The notes under the pieces: generated by a model | Seen by the model: the letters and a program-made list of their open reading frames with translations, nothing else | What the model was told of the DNA's origin: nothing | Databases searched by the model: none | Source of the DNA: JBEEJZ01 sp046046915 | Lineage (GTDB): Bacteria > Pseudomonadota > Gammaproteobacteria > Burkholderiales > Burkholderiaceae_C | DNA: 64,000 nt | Direction of reading: 5' to 3' | NCBI GenBank assembly: GCA_046046915.1 | Contig: JBJOIT010000010.1 | Location: 9,071-73,070, forward strand | Made by a program: the position numbers and the translations under genes | Shown: positions 32,613 to 42,250 of the stretch, piece by piece | Layout: each line of letters opens with the position of its first letter | Position numbering within the stretch: the first letter of the stretch is position 1

Positions 32613-35014
32613 TTTCGAAGGGGTTTGCCGGTGGAAAGCATGGCCATGATGCGTTCCTGGGATTTGGGATGCACGATCAAGGCGCAAAAGGCCTGGCGCT
32701 CCAAGGCCATGAGGTAGCGCTCGGTCACCAGGCTACCGTCGTCCACATCGCCACCGCACACCACATGGGCGATGCGGCAGGCAATCTCAAAATCATGCTG
32801 GCTGATGAAACCACCATCGCGCATGTTCACCAGCTGGCCCTGAAGTGTGGCCTTTCCGCTACGCCCAGCCACTGCAAACGACCGCAGGTGCGGCGCGCGG
32901 TAACCGGCATCGCTCATGGCGCGGGCCTGCTGTATTGCCACAAACAGCAGTTCGTCCTTGTTGGGCACGATGATGTCACTGGCCAGCAAGTAACCCATCT
33001 GACGCGCCTCCAGGGCGCTGGTGCTCACCTTGGCCATGGCCGCAGCGGTGTATCCCTCCGTCAGAAACGGCAGCAGATGTTTGCCCGTGCTGGTGCTGGC
33101 GTTCTCGGCAGCGCGCCGGGCGATGTAGGTGAGGCCACCGGCCCCGGGAATCAGGCCCACACCCACTTCCACCAGACCGATATAGCTTTCCATGGCTGCG
33201 ACGCGCCGGCTGGAATACACCGCCAGTTCGCAGCCACCGCCAAGCGCCATGCCTCGGATGGCCGACACCACCGGCACGCTGGCATAGCGCAGGCGCAGCA
33301 GGCAGTCCTGCAGGGCTTTCTCTGCGCCGTCGATGGCCTTGACACCCTGGGCCATGAAGGCAGGCAGCAGCCCCTGCAGATCGGCACCCGCGCAAAACGG
33401 CTCGTCGCCCGACCAGATCACCAAACCCTGGTAGCCCTGTTCGGCCAGACCTATGGCCCGGTTCAGACCCTGAACCACCTCGGGGCTGATGACATGCATC
33501 TTGGTCTTGATGCTGGCGATGAGCACCTCGCCTTCCAGCGTCCACAGGCGCAGGGCGGCATCCTCGAACACCGTGTTGCCCGCCGTCTCGAACCGGGGCG
33601 CGCCCGAACCCAGCACAGCCTCTGGAAAGTGCTGACGCGCATGCACCGGCAAGGTAGGCCGTGGCTCGAAGCAGCCGGTGCTGGGATTCCATGAACCCTG
33701 GGGCGTGTGCACGCCCCCCGCCTCGGCCACCGGCCCGGAAAACACCCAGTCGGGCAAAGGCGTGCGGCACAGGGCCTGGCCGGCATCGATGTCTTCCTGC
33801 ACCATGCGGGCCACGGCCAGCCAACCGGCCTCCTGCCACAGCTCAAACGGCCCCTGCTTCATGCCAAAGCCCCAACGCATGGCAAAGTCCACATCGCGTG
33901 CGGTGTCAGCAATGCTGGCCAGATGCACCGCCGCGTAATGAAAACTGTTACGCAGCACCGCCCAGACAAAACGGCCTGGGGCGCCCTCGCTGCCGCGCAA
34001 GAGCTTCAGACGTTCTGCCGCCGGCCGCTTGAGCATGCGGGCATAGACCTCGTCAGCCTTCGCTCCCCCGGGCACATAGGTTTTGCTGGCCGCGTCAAAG
34101 CGCAGGATGTCGCGCCCCACCTTCTTGAAGAAGCCCGCCTTGGTTTTTTGGCCCAGATGGCCGCGCTCGATCAGGCTCGTCAACACCTCGGGCGTGCCAA
34201 ATTGCGCATAGAAGGGATCGGTCTCCAGGCTCAGGGTGTCTCGCAGCGTCTTGATGACATGCGCCATGGTGTCCAGGCCCACCACGTCGGCGGTGCGAAA
34301 GGTGCCCGAACTGGCCCTTCCGAGCTTTTTGCCGGTGAGGTCATCCACCACGTCATAGCTCAGGCCATGGTTCTCACATTCCTTCATGGTCGCCAGCATG
34401 CCGGCAATGCCCACCCGGTTGGCAATGAAGTTGGGCGTGTCTTTGGCCCGCACCACGCCTTTGCCCAGGCCGCTGGTGACAAAGGCTTCCAGATCGTCAA
34501 GCACCTGCGCCTGCGTGCTGGGCGTGGGAATCAGCTCCACCAGGTACATGTAGCGCGGCGGGTTGAAGAAGTGAATGCCGCAAAACCGGGGGCGTATGGC
34601 CTCGGGCAGCGCCTCGCTCAGGCGGGTGATCGAGAGACCCGAGGTGTTGGACGCCACGATGCTGTGCGCAGCAACAAAGGGTGCGATCTTTTGGTAGAGG
34701 TCGAGCTTCCAGTCCATGCGCTCGGCAATCGCCTCGATGATCAGATCGCAATCGGCCAGGAGGCCCAGATGCTCTTCGTAGTTGGCAGGACGAATCAGCA
34801 CGGCGTCGTCGGCCACGCCCAAAGGCGAAGGCTTGAGCTGCCTGAGCTTGTCGATGGCGCGCAGGGCAATGGCGCTTTTGGGGCCTTGGTCGGCAGGTGT
34901 GGGCAGATCAAACAGCACCACCGGCACGCCGACGTTGATCAGGTGCGCCGCAATCTGCGCGCCCATCACGCCGGCGCCCAGCACCGCCACTTTTTGGACA
35001 TTGAAACGGGACAT
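32609..35014 (-). CDS. 3-hydroxyacyl-CoA dehydrogenase/enoyl-CoA hydratase fusion, FadN-like
   Basis: An 801-residue multifunctional beta-oxidation enzyme. The NAD-binding 3HCDH domain is N-terminal (VAVLGAGVMGAQIAAHL at about 9-25; catalytic-region CGIHFFNPPRYM near 140), followed by 3HCDH C-domains to about 420, and a crotonase domain at about 480-700 (GDEPFCAGADLQGLLPAF and GMALGGGCELAVYSSR). This order is the reverse of E. coli FadB and matches Bacillus FadN. ATG 35014 has AGGAAG upstream. It lies 26 bases after DUF2147 and precedes the thiolase, giving a complete dehydrogenase-hydratase-thiolase set. Confidence 0.94.
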   Translation of the reverse strand: MSRFNVQKVAVLGAGVMGAQIAAHLINVGVPVVLFDLPTPADQGPKSAIALRAIDKLRQLKPSPLGVADDAVLIRPANYEEHLGLLADCDLIIEAIAERMDWKLDLYQKIAPFVAAHSIVASNTSGLSITRLSEALPEAIRPRFCGIHFFNPPRYMYLVELIPTPSTQAQVLDDLEAFVTSGLGKGVVRAKDTPNFIANRVGIAGMLATMKECENHGLSYDVVDDLTGKKLGRASSGTFRTADVVGLDTMAHVIKTLRDTLSLETDPFYAQFGTPEVLTSLIERGHLGQKTKAGFFKKVGRDILRFDAASKTYVPGGAKADEVYARMLKRPAAERLKLLRGSEGAPGRFVWAVLRNSFHYAAVHLASIADTARDVDFAMRWGFGMKQGPFELWQEAGWLAVARMVQEDIDAGQALCRTPLPDWVFSGPVAEAGGVHTPQGSWNPSTGCFEPRPTLPVHARQHFPEAVLGSGAPRFETAGNTVFEDAALRLWTLEGEVLIASIKTKMHVISPEVVQGLNRAIGLAEQGYQGLVIWSGDEPFCAGADLQGLLPAFMAQGVKAIDGAEKALQDCLLRLRYASVPVVSAIRGMALGGGCELAVYSSRRVAAMESYIGLVEVGVGLIPGAGGLTYIARRAAENASTSTGKHLLPFLTEGYTAAAMAKVSTSALEARQMGYLLASDIIVPNKDELLFVAIQQARAMSDAGYRAPHLRSFAVAGRSGKATLQGQLVNMRDGGFISQHDFEIACRIAHVVCGGDVDDGSLVTERYLMALERQAFCALIVHPKSQERIMAMLSTGKPLRN

Positions 35015-35040
35015 CGTTCTTCCTGACATCTTGAAGCCAA

Positions 35041-35484
35041 TTACTGAACACGAATCCAGGTCTGGGTGCGCCCGAGCAGCGGCGCTCCTATGTAACCACG
35101 AACCTCGAGCTTGTTACCGCCGTCGATGGGCGTCATGCGCAAGCTGTATTCCCAGCCGTTGTCAGGATCGAGAATCTTGCCGCCTTCCCACACGTCTTTG
35201 CCCTCGGCCTTTTTGCCCCCACGGATGATTTCCATTCCGATCTTGGGCTTGTCCTTGCGGTCATCGGTGCACTTGCCGCAGTGGGTCTCTGGGCTTGGGT
35301 TGGGGTCCAGTGACTTCTCCACCACCCCCGACAGCACGCCACTACCATTGGTCACGATTTTGATTTCGCCTTTGGGTTTGCCTGTGGCATCGTCAATACT
35401 GTGCCAGGTGCCCACGGGCGTCATTTGCGCCATGGCGCTCGTGCCGGTAAGGATCAGTGCATATGCCATAGCGCAACGAATCAT
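35041..35484 (-). CDS. DUF2147 secreted protein
   Basis: A 147-residue protein with a signal peptide (about 1-19, ending SAMA-Q) and the DUF2147 lipocalin-like core: VGTWHSIDDATGKPKGEI, a CGKC pair (Cys70/Cys73 region), and WEGGKILDPDNGWEYS. AGGAG precedes ATG 35484. It lies between the acyl-CoA dehydrogenase (36 bases) and the fadB-like gene (26 bases), a placement that hints at a link to fatty-acid use, perhaps periplasmic lipid binding. Function is unknown. Confidence 0.87.
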   Translation of the reverse strand: MIRCAMAYALILTGTSAMAQMTPVGTWHSIDDATGKPKGEIKIVTNGSGVLSGVVEKSLDPNPSPETHCGKCTDDRKDKPKIGMEIIRGGKKAEGKDVWEGGKILDPDNGWEYSLRMTPIDGGNKLEVRGYIGAPLLGRTQTWIRVQ

Positions 35485-35520
35485 GGGTGTCTCCTGGTTG
35501 TGCGTGAAGTGAAATGGACC

Positions 35521-37317
35521 TCAACCCAAGGCCGCATCTGTATCCATCAGAACCTTCGCGCCGGACCGGGCAGTGCGCATGAGCGTGGCGGTTTCAGGAA
35601 ACAGGCGGGCGAAATAAAATCGCGCTGTTTGCAGCTTGGCCAGATAAAACGGGTCGGTATTGCCTGCAGATATTTCGCGCAGCGCCACCTGTGCCATGCG
35701 GGCCCAGAAATAGCCCAGCACCAGGTGCCCGGCCACGCGCAGGTAATCCACCGCAGCGGCGCCGGCTTCGTCGGGGTTTTGAAAGGCTTTGAAACCCAGC
35801 TCGGTGGTGAGCTTGATCATCTGTTCACCCAAATAGGCCACCGGGTTGATGAACTCGGCCATCTTTTCATTCACGCCCTCTTCCATCACCAGCGCGGCCA
35901 CCAGCTTGCCAAACTTTTTGAGCGTGGCGCCGTTGTTGCCCAGCACCTTGCGGCCCAGCAAATCCAGGCTCTGGATGGTGTTGGTGCCCTCATAAATCAT
36001 GTTGATGCGGGCATCACGCACGTACTGCTCCATGCCCCATTCCTTGATGTAGCCATTGCCGCCAAACACTTGCAGGCAGGCCGAGGTGGAGGTCCAGCCG
36101 TTGTCCGTCAAAAACGCCTTGACGATGGGGGTGAGCAGCGACAGCATCTCTGCGCTGTCCTGGCGCACCTGCGCGTCCGGGTGAAAGTGCTCTTTGTCCA
36201 GCAGCACGCCGCAAAACACGACCAGCGCCCGCCCCCCTTCGGCATAGGCCTTGGCCGTCATCAGCATCTTGCGCACATCCGGGTGCACGATGATGGGATC
36301 GGCCGGCTTATCCACCGCCTTGGGACCTGAGAGGGAGCGCATCTGAATGCGGTCTTTGGCATAGGCCAGCGCGTTCTGGTACGCCACCTCGGTCAGGCCC
36401 AGGCTCTGGTTGCCCACACCCAGGCGGGCGGCGTTCATCATCACGAACATGCCCTGCATGCCCTTGTTGGGCTGGCCCACCAGAGTGCCGATGGCACCGT
36501 CCAGCACCATCTGGCAGGTGGCATTGCCATGGATGCCCATCTTGTGCTCCAGGCCGCCGCAATAAATGCCGTTGCGCGCGCCCAGGCTGCCATCGGGGTT
36601 CACCAGAAACTTGGGCACGATGAACAGGCTCACACCCTTGATGCCGGGGGGCGCATCGGGCAGTCGGGCCAGCACCAGGTGAATGATGTTGTCGGCCACA
36701 TCGTGCTCGCCCGCGCTGATGAAAATCTTGTTGCCGGTGATACGGTAAGTGCCATCCAACTGCGGTTCGGCCCGGGTGCGCATCAGCCCCAGATCCGTGC
36801 CGCAATGGGGCTCGGTCAGGCACATGGAGCCGGTCCACTCGCCGCTGGTCATCTTGTGCAGATAGGTCTGCTTTTGTTCTTCGGTGCCGTGGGCATGCAG
36901 CGCCGAATACGCACCATGGGTCAGGCCGGGGTACATGGTCCAGGCCTGATTAGCGCTGTTGAGCATCTCGTACAGGCACTGGTTGACCACCAGGGGCAGG
37001 CCCTGGCCACCAAACTCCGGATCACAGCTCAGCGCCGGCCAGCCGCCAGCCACAAACTGCTGGTAGGCCGCTTTAAAGCCTGTGGGCGTGCGCACTGCAT
37101 GCGTGGCCGGGTCCAGGTGGCAACCCTCGGTGTCGCCGCTGATGTTGATCGGGAACGCTACCTCGGCGGCAAACTTGCCCGCCTCCTCCAGCACAGCACT
37201 GATGGTGTCGGCATCCAGATCCGCGTAACGCGGCACGGCTTGCAGGTCCTCGGTGACCTGGAACAGCTCGTGCAGCACAAACTGCATGTCTCGCAGCGGT
37301 GGGGTGTAGGTGGGCAT
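35521..37317 (-). CDS. Acyl-CoA dehydrogenase with C-terminal extension
   Basis: FAD enzyme for the first beta-oxidation step. The 598-residue protein shows the flavin/substrate motifs MCLTEPHCGTDLG (about 160-172), GNKIFISAGEHD (about 193-204), and the C-terminal YEGTNTIQSLDLLGRK with the active-site glutamate near 440. About 130 residues follow as the extra C-terminal domain seen in long bacterial acyl-CoA dehydrogenases. GGGAG lies before ATG 37317. It heads the operon ahead of DUF2147, fadB-like and thiolase genes; the 112 bases upstream should hold the promoter. Confidence 0.94.
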   Translation of the reverse strand: MPTYTPPLRDMQFVLHELFQVTEDLQAVPRYADLDADTISAVLEEAGKFAAEVAFPINISGDTEGCHLDPATHAVRTPTGFKAAYQQFVAGGWPALSCDPEFGGQGLPLVVNQCLYEMLNSANQAWTMYPGLTHGAYSALHAHGTEEQKQTYLHKMTSGEWTGSMCLTEPHCGTDLGLMRTRAEPQLDGTYRITGNKIFISAGEHDVADNIIHLVLARLPDAPPGIKGVSLFIVPKFLVNPDGSLGARNGIYCGGLEHKMGIHGNATCQMVLDGAIGTLVGQPNKGMQGMFVMMNAARLGVGNQSLGLTEVAYQNALAYAKDRIQMRSLSGPKAVDKPADPIIVHPDVRKMLMTAKAYAEGGRALVVFCGVLLDKEHFHPDAQVRQDSAEMLSLLTPIVKAFLTDNGWTSTSACLQVFGGNGYIKEWGMEQYVRDARINMIYEGTNTIQSLDLLGRKVLGNNGATLKKFGKLVAALVMEEGVNEKMAEFINPVAYLGEQMIKLTTELGFKAFQNPDEAGAAAVDYLRVAGHLVLGYFWARMAQVALREISAGNTDPFYLAKLQTARFYFARLFPETATLMRTARSGAKVLMDTDAALG

Positions 37318-37429
37318 GAAGTGTCTCCCTGCGTTTGGGGGCTGAACATGGCACGCACAGCTTAAAGCATGTAGCGACCCTCGACTGTAGTCCCGCCCGG
37401 CCCCTCGACCCGGCAGGGGCCGTCACAAC

Positions 37430-38278
37430 TCAGCGTTTGAAGGGCACGACCACCTGGCGCTGCTCGCCCAGGCCCTCGATGCCCAGGGTGATCACATCAC
37501 CCTTCTTGAGGAAACGCGGTGGCTTCATGCCCATGCCCACGCCGGGTGGCGTGCCGGTGGTGATCACATCGCCCGGCATCAAGGTCATAAACTGGCTGAC
37601 ATAGCTCACGATCTTGGCCACGGTGAAGACCATGGTTTTGGTGCTGCCGGTTTGCACGCGCTGGCCGTTGATGTCCAACCACATGGCCAGTTTCTGGGGA
37701 TTGGGAATGTCATCGCGCGTCACCAGCCAGGGACCTAGCGGCCCGAAGGTATCGCAGCCCTTGCCCTTGTCCCATGTACCGCCACGCTCCAGCTGAAACG
37801 CCCGTTCGCTCACGTCGTTGATGGTGCAATAGCCCGCCACATGCGCCAGGGCTTCCTTTTGCGGCACATACCGCGCGCGGGTGCCTATCACCACCCCCAG
37901 CTCCACTTCCCAGTCGGTTTTTATTGATCCCTTGGGCAGCATCACCTCGTCGTTCGGTCCTTGAATGCAGCTGGTGGCCTTCATGAAGACCACCGGTTCT
38001 GCCGGAATCGGCATACCCGATTCGGCAGCGTGATCGGCGTAGTTCAGGCCGATGGCGATGAACTTGCCCACGCCCGCCACAGGCGAGCCCAGACGCGGAT
38101 CGCCACTCACCAAAGGCAGCTTGGCGGTCTTGAGCTTGGCCAGCTTGGCAAGGGCCGCATCACCCAATTGGGCTGGGCCGATGTCAGGCACGACACCGCT
38201 CAAATCACGCAGGCGGCCTTGCTCATCGATCAGGCCGGGCTTTTCTTCACCAGGGTTGCCATAGCGAACCAGTTTCAT
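37430..38278 (-). CDS. Fumarylacetoacetate hydrolase family protein (probable 2,4-diketo-3-deoxy acid hydrolase)
   Basis: A 282-residue FAH-fold enzyme. Metal-site motifs are DWEVELGVVIG (about 122-132), the NDVSERAFQ block and the GTPPGVGMGMKPP loop near 245. Closest resemblance by eye is to FAHD1/ureidoglycolate-lyase-type and diketo-deoxy-fuconate hydrolases. It lies 46 bases after the SDR gene on the same strand, opposite a UxaA-type dehydratase. These three enzymes fit successive steps in which a sugar acid is dehydrated, oxidised and split to pyruvate plus a short hydroxy acid. The exact substrate is not known. Confidence 0.82.
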   Translation of the reverse strand: MKLVRYGNPGEEKPGLIDEQGRLRDLSGVVPDIGPAQLGDAALAKLAKLKTAKLPLVSGDPRLGSPVAGVGKFIAIGLNYADHAAESGMPIPAEPVVFMKATSCIQGPNDEVMLPKGSIKTDWEVELGVVIGTRARYVPQKEALAHVAGYCTINDVSERAFQLERGGTWDKGKGCDTFGPLGPWLVTRDDIPNPQKLAMWLDINGQRVQTGSTKTMVFTVAKIVSYVSQFMTLMPGDVITTGTPPGVGMGMKPPRFLKKGDVITLGIEGLGEQRQVVVPFKR

Positions 38279-38324
38279 GGGGCTTCTTTCTGTAGCGGGT
38301 TAAGAGAAATAGAGACGCTGGACA

Positions 38325-39059
38325 TCAGATCGTCATGCCACCGTCAACCGAGAGGACCTGGCCGCTGGCAAACACCGATTCGTCGCTGGCCAGGTAAACC
38401 ACGATGGGGGCGATCTCGGCAGCCTGCGCCAGGCGGCCCATGGGTTGGCGGGCAATAAAGGCCTTGCGCGCCGCCAGCGGGTCCTCGTAGCTGTTAATGC
38501 GATCCCCCAGTGAAGGGGTATCGACCGTGCCCGGCGCAATGGCATTGCAGCGTATGCCCTGGCCCACGTAGTCGGCGGCCACAGCCTTGGTCAAACCCAC
38601 CACGGCAGCCTTGGTGGTGCCGTACACAAAGCGATTGGGCAGTCCCTTGAGGCTGCTGCACACGCTGGCCATGTTGATGATGCTGCCCCCGCCTTTGGCC
38701 AGCATGCCCGGCAGCACGGCTTGAATCATCCAGAACTGTGAGCGCACATTGAGCTGAAATGCCAGATCCCAGTCTGCATCGGTGGCCTGTGCAATGGTGC
38801 CGTTGTGCACCATGCCGGCGCAGTTGAACAGCACATCAAACGCAGGCTCAGCCGCCACCAGAGTCTGAATCGCGGCTTTGTCCAACACATCCAGCCGGGC
38901 CGTGCGCACATTGGCCACCCCTGCCAGGCTTTCTAGCAGTTGGGCATTCACATCGGTGGCCAGCACCTGGGCACCTTCAGCCGCCATAGCCAGCACCGTG
39001 GCACGGCCGATGCCCTGACCCGCGGCGGTCACCAGGGCGGTTTTTCCATTCAGTCTCAT
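38325..39059 (-). CDS. Short-chain dehydrogenase/reductase (probable 2-keto-3-deoxy sugar acid dehydrogenase)
   Basis: Classical SDR of 244 residues: NAD-binding TAAGQGIGRAT (11-21), Asp36-type acidic residue after beta-2 suggesting NAD rather than NADP, NCAG at 79-82, catalytic Ser132, Tyr146 and Lys150 (YGTTK), and APGTVDTP. It resembles 2-keto-3-deoxy-L-fuconate dehydrogenases. GGAG precedes ATG 39059. It forms an operon with the FAH gene downstream and is divergent from the UxaA-type gene across 118 bases, which should hold both promoters and an operator. Confidence 0.83.
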   Translation of the reverse strand: MRLNGKTALVTAAGQGIGRATVLAMAAEGAQVLATDVNAQLLESLAGVANVRTARLDVLDKAAIQTLVAAEPAFDVLFNCAGMVHNGTIAQATDADWDLAFQLNVRSQFWMIQAVLPGMLAKGGGSIINMASVCSSLKGLPNRFVYGTTKAAVVGLTKAVAADYVGQGIRCNAIAPGTVDTPSLGDRINSYEDPLAARKAFIARQPMGRLAQAAEIAPIVVYLASDESVFASGQVLSVDGGMTI

Positions 39060-39177
39060 GTCTACTCCATTGTTTTAAATCCACCCCGGCCTCGCGGATG
39101 GTGCGCAATCACTTTGCGTATCGCTTGTGTCATTATGCTGAGCAAAAACCGAGTCACTTCCATCCACCCACGCCGCC

Positions 39178-40704
39178 ATGAACCCATTCATCCGACTGCA
39201 CCCTGCCGATGACGTCCTGATTGCCCGCGCCCAGCTGATGAGTGGCGCGCTTGTCGAGGGCATCGCCGTGCGCGGCCTGATTCCCCCCGGCCACAAAATC
39301 GCCACCCGCGCCCTGGCCACCGGGGAACCGGTGCGCCGCTACAACCAGATCATCGGCTTTGCCTCACAGCCCATCGCCGCAGGCGAGCACATCCACACGC
39401 ACAACCTGGACGTAGGGGCCGACAAGGGCGACTTTGCCCGCGACTACGCCTTTGGCGCAGACCTCAAGCCTGAGGCACCCCGACAGGACGCCCGCTTCAT
39501 GGGCATCGTTCGGCCCGATGGCCGGGTCGCCACCCGCAACTACATCGGCGTGCTGACCAGCGTGAACTGCTCGGCCACGGCCGCACGCGCCATTGCCGAT
39601 CATTTTTCGCGCAGCAGCAACCCGCAGGCGCTGGCCGACTTTCCCCATGTGGACGGTGTGGTGGCCCTGACGCACGGCACCGGCTGCGGCATGGACAACC
39701 ACGGCCTGGGCATGCAGATCCTGCAGCGCACGCTGCAGGGCTACGCGACCCACCCCAACTTTTGGGGAGCACTGGTGGTGGGGCTGGGCTGCGAGGCCAT
39801 GCAGCTCAACACCTTGCTCACGCAAGGCGGGCTGAGCGAAGGAGACACCCTGCAAACCTTCAACATCCAGGACACCGGAGGCACCCGACAAACGGTGGCC
39901 AAGGGCATCGAACTCGTCAAGGCCATGCTGCCACGCGCCAACCAGGTGCAGCGCGTGCCCTGCAGCGCATCACACCTCACCATTGGCCTGCAGTGCGGCG
40001 GCTCGGACGGCTACTCGGGCATCAGCGCCAACCCGGCCCTGGGCGCAGCAGTCGATTTGCTGGTGGCGCATGGCGGCACGGCCATCCTGTCGGAAACCCC
40101 CGAGATTTATGGCGCAGAGCACCTGCTGACCCGCCGAGCGGTGAGCCGTGAGGTGGGCGAGAAACTGGTAGAGCGCATCCGTTGGTGGGAGGAGTACACC
40201 CGCATCAACAACGGCGAGATGAACAACAACCCCTCACCCGGCAACAAGGCCGGTGGGCTGACCACCATCCTGGAAAAGTCCCTGGGGGCGGTGGCCAAAG
40301 GCGGCACCGCCAACCTGCAGGCGGTGTACGAATACGCCGAGCCGGTGCTGGCACGCGGCTTTGTCTACATGGACACCCCTGGCTACGACCCGGTCAGCGC
40401 CACCGGGCAGGTAGCGGGTGGCGCCAACCTGATCTGCTTCACCACCGGACGCGGGTCGGCCTACGGTTGCGCACCTTCGCCATCCCTCAAACTGGCCACC
40501 AACAGCGCCCTGTGGCGACGCCAGGAAGAAGACATGGACATCAACTGCGGCGAGATTGTGGACGGCCAGGCCAGCATTGCAGAGATGGGCCAGCGCATCT
40601 TCGACCTGATCCTGGCCACGGCCTCAGGCCAGAAAACCAAGAGCGAGGTGCACGGCTACGGCCAAGCCGAGTTCGTGCCCTGGCAAATCGGCGCGGTGAT
40701 GTAG
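39178..40704 (+). CDS. UxaA/GarD-family altronate (sugar acid) dehydratase
   Basis: A 508-residue iron-dependent dehydratase. The N-terminal ~95 residues are the SAF domain (LHPADDVLIARAQL, GEHIHTHNLDVG). The catalytic domain contains GRVATRNYIGVLTSVNCSATAARAI, HGTGCGMDN, LQCGGSDGYSGISANPALG and NNGEMNNNPSPGNKAGGLTT, all UxaA/GarD landmarks. Both domains are fused as in E. coli UxaA (495). The true substrate (altronate, galactarate, fuconate or another aldonate) cannot be read from the sequence. No clear ribosome site precedes the ATG. The convergent argB gene ends 23 bases downstream. Confidence 0.88.
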   Translation: MNPFIRLHPADDVLIARAQLMSGALVEGIAVRGLIPPGHKIATRALATGEPVRRYNQIIGFASQPIAAGEHIHTHNLDVGADKGDFARDYAFGADLKPEAPRQDARFMGIVRPDGRVATRNYIGVLTSVNCSATAARAIADHFSRSSNPQALADFPHVDGVVALTHGTGCGMDNHGLGMQILQRTLQGYATHPNFWGALVVGLGCEAMQLNTLLTQGGLSEGDTLQTFNIQDTGGTRQTVAKGIELVKAMLPRANQVQRVPCSASHLTIGLQCGGSDGYSGISANPALGAAVDLLVAHGGTAILSETPEIYGAEHLLTRRAVSREVGEKLVERIRWWEEYTRINNGEMNNNPSPGNKAGGLTTILEKSLGAVAKGGTANLQAVYEYAEPVLARGFVYMDTPGYDPVSATGQVAGGANLICFTTGRGSAYGCAPSPSLKLATNSALWRRQEEDMDINCGEIVDGQASIAEMGQRIFDLILATASGQKTKSEVHGYGQAEFVPWQIGAVM

Positions 40705-40727
40705 TTTGGGCAGCGGGGTCGCCGTGC

Positions 40728-41618
40728 TCAGTGCGAGCGGATCATGGTGCCGAAGGCCTGATCGGTCAGGATCTCCAGCAGCAAAGCGTGCGGCACGCGG
40801 CCATCAATGATGTGCACCGCGTTCACGCCGCTCTTGGCGGCGTCCAGCGCGCCGGCAATCTTGGGCAACATGCCACCTGAAATCGTGCCATCGGCAAACA
40901 GCTCATCGATGCGACGGGCCGTCAGGTCGGTGAGCAGCTGACCGGCTTTGTCCAGCACGCCGCTGATGTTGGTCAGCATCAGCAATTTTTCGGCCTTGAG
41001 CACGGTGGCCAGCTTGGCCGCCACCACATCGGCATTGATGTTGTAGCTCTCGTTGTGCTCGCCAAAACCGATGGGGCTCACCACCGGGATGAAGGCGTCG
41101 TCCTGCAAGGCCTTGACCACGCTGGGGTCGATGCTGACGATGTCGCCCACCTGGCCCACATCGTGTTCCTTGCTGGGGTCTGCGTTGTCCAGCATCTTGA
41201 GCTTTTGGGCGCGGATCATGCCGCCGTCACGGCCGGTGAGGCCCACAGCCTTGCCGCCGGCCTGGTTGATCAGGCCCACGATGTCTTGCTGCACTTCGCC
41301 GCCCAGCACCCACTCCACCACTTCCATGGTTTCGGCGTCGGTCACGCGCATGCCCTGGATGAACTCGCCCTTCTTGCCCAGGCGTTTGAGGGCGTTTTCG
41401 ATCTGCGGGCCGCCACCGTGCACCACCACCGGGTTCATGCCCACCAGCTTGAGCAGCACCACGTCTTCTGCAAAGGCCCGCTGCAGGGCCGGGTCGGTCA
41501 TGGCGTTGCCACCGTACTTGATGACCAGGGTCTTGCCATGAAATTTGCGGATATAGGGCAGTGCCTGGGCCAGGATTTCCGCCTTGTCGAGCGGGTCTAG
41601 GTGCTGGATATCGGTCAT
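40728..41618 (-). CDS. argB: Acetylglutamate kinase
   Basis: Phosphorylates N-acetylglutamate in arginine synthesis. The 296-residue product has the lysine motif IKYGGNAM, the substrate loop VVHGGGPQIENAL, GLTGRDGG, NINADVVAAKLA and the C-terminal SGGMLPKI motif. ATG 41618 yields the usual length; the open frame runs on upstream through the antisense of the phasin gene and is not coding. It is divergent from the phasin gene across 96 bases. Confidence 0.96.
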   Translation of the reverse strand: MTDIQHLDPLDKAEILAQALPYIRKFHGKTLVIKYGGNAMTDPALQRAFAEDVVLLKLVGMNPVVVHGGGPQIENALKRLGKKGEFIQGMRVTDAETMEVVEWVLGGEVQQDIVGLINQAGGKAVGLTGRDGGMIRAQKLKMLDNADPSKEHDVGQVGDIVSIDPSVVKALQDDAFIPVVSPIGFGEHNESYNINADVVAAKLATVLKAEKLLMLTNISGVLDKAGQLLTDLTARRIDELFADGTISGGMLPKIAGALDAAKSGVNAVHIIDGRVPHALLLEILTDQAFGTMIRSH

Positions 41619-41714
41619 GTTGGGGCAGTGATAAACAAGGAATGGCGGCATTGTGCACGTTTTAAATGACGGTTTTCGCTCGTACAGTAGGGGGTCCATC
41701 CACAGGAGCTTGCC

Positions 41715-42221
41715 ATGGCCAAAAAGTCTGATCCCACACAGCCAGTCGACCTGAAAGACGCCTTCACGCCTGCAGCGATTCAGGACTCGGCCCAACAAAT
41801 CTGGCAGGCCGGCCTGGGCGCCTTTGCCAAGGCCCAGGAAGAAGGCTCCAAGGCCTTCGAAGCCTTGGTCAAGGAAGGCACACTGCTGCAGCTCAAGACC
41901 CAGGCAGCGGCCGAAGCCCGCATCCTGGAGGCCACCAGCAAGATGACCAGCATGGCCAATGACATCAGCGCCCGTGCCACCGGCCAATGGGACAAGCTGG
42001 AGACCATTTTTGAAGACCGCGTGGCCAAGGCTCTCGGCAAACTGGGCATGCCCTCCAGCCAGGACCTGGCCGAGCTGATCGCCCGGGTCGATGCCCTGAC
42101 GCAGGCAGTCCAGAAGCTGTCGTCGCCAGATGCTTCTGCCCAAGGCACCACCCCCGCCCCTCGCAAGACCTCGTCATCGCCCGCGCGTGCCAGCGCCCGC
42201 AATTCCAAGGCTGGCGGCTGA
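41715..42221 (+). CDS. Phasin family protein (PHA granule-associated, PhaF/PhaI-like)
   Basis: A 168-residue, mostly helical amphipathic protein with the PhaI/PhaF-type core (AQQIWQAGLGAFAKAQEEGSK, FEDRVAKALGKLGMPSSQ), ending in a Pro/Ser/Ala/Lys-rich basic tail like a short PhaF histone-like end. Phasins coat polyhydroxyalkanoate granules. CAGGAG lies eight bases before the ATG. It is followed 29 bases later by a TetR regulator similar to PhaD and nearby by a PHA_gran_rgn gene, which supports the call. Confidence 0.86.
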   Translation: MAKKSDPTQPVDLKDAFTPAAIQDSAQQIWQAGLGAFAKAQEEGSKAFEALVKEGTLLQLKTQAAAEARILEATSKMTSMANDISARATGQWDKLETIFEDRVAKALGKLGMPSSQDLAELIARVDALTQAVQKLSSPDASAQGTTPAPRKTSSSPARASARNSKAGG

Positions 42222-42250
42222 GGCCGGAACTGCAAGACCGGCAGCACAAG

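Noticed and set aside
32522..35026. Long plus-strand frames (390 and 439 codons) opposite the fadB-like gene
   Set aside because: Antisense shadows; no domain, and the minus-strand FadN-like protein explains the whole stretch.
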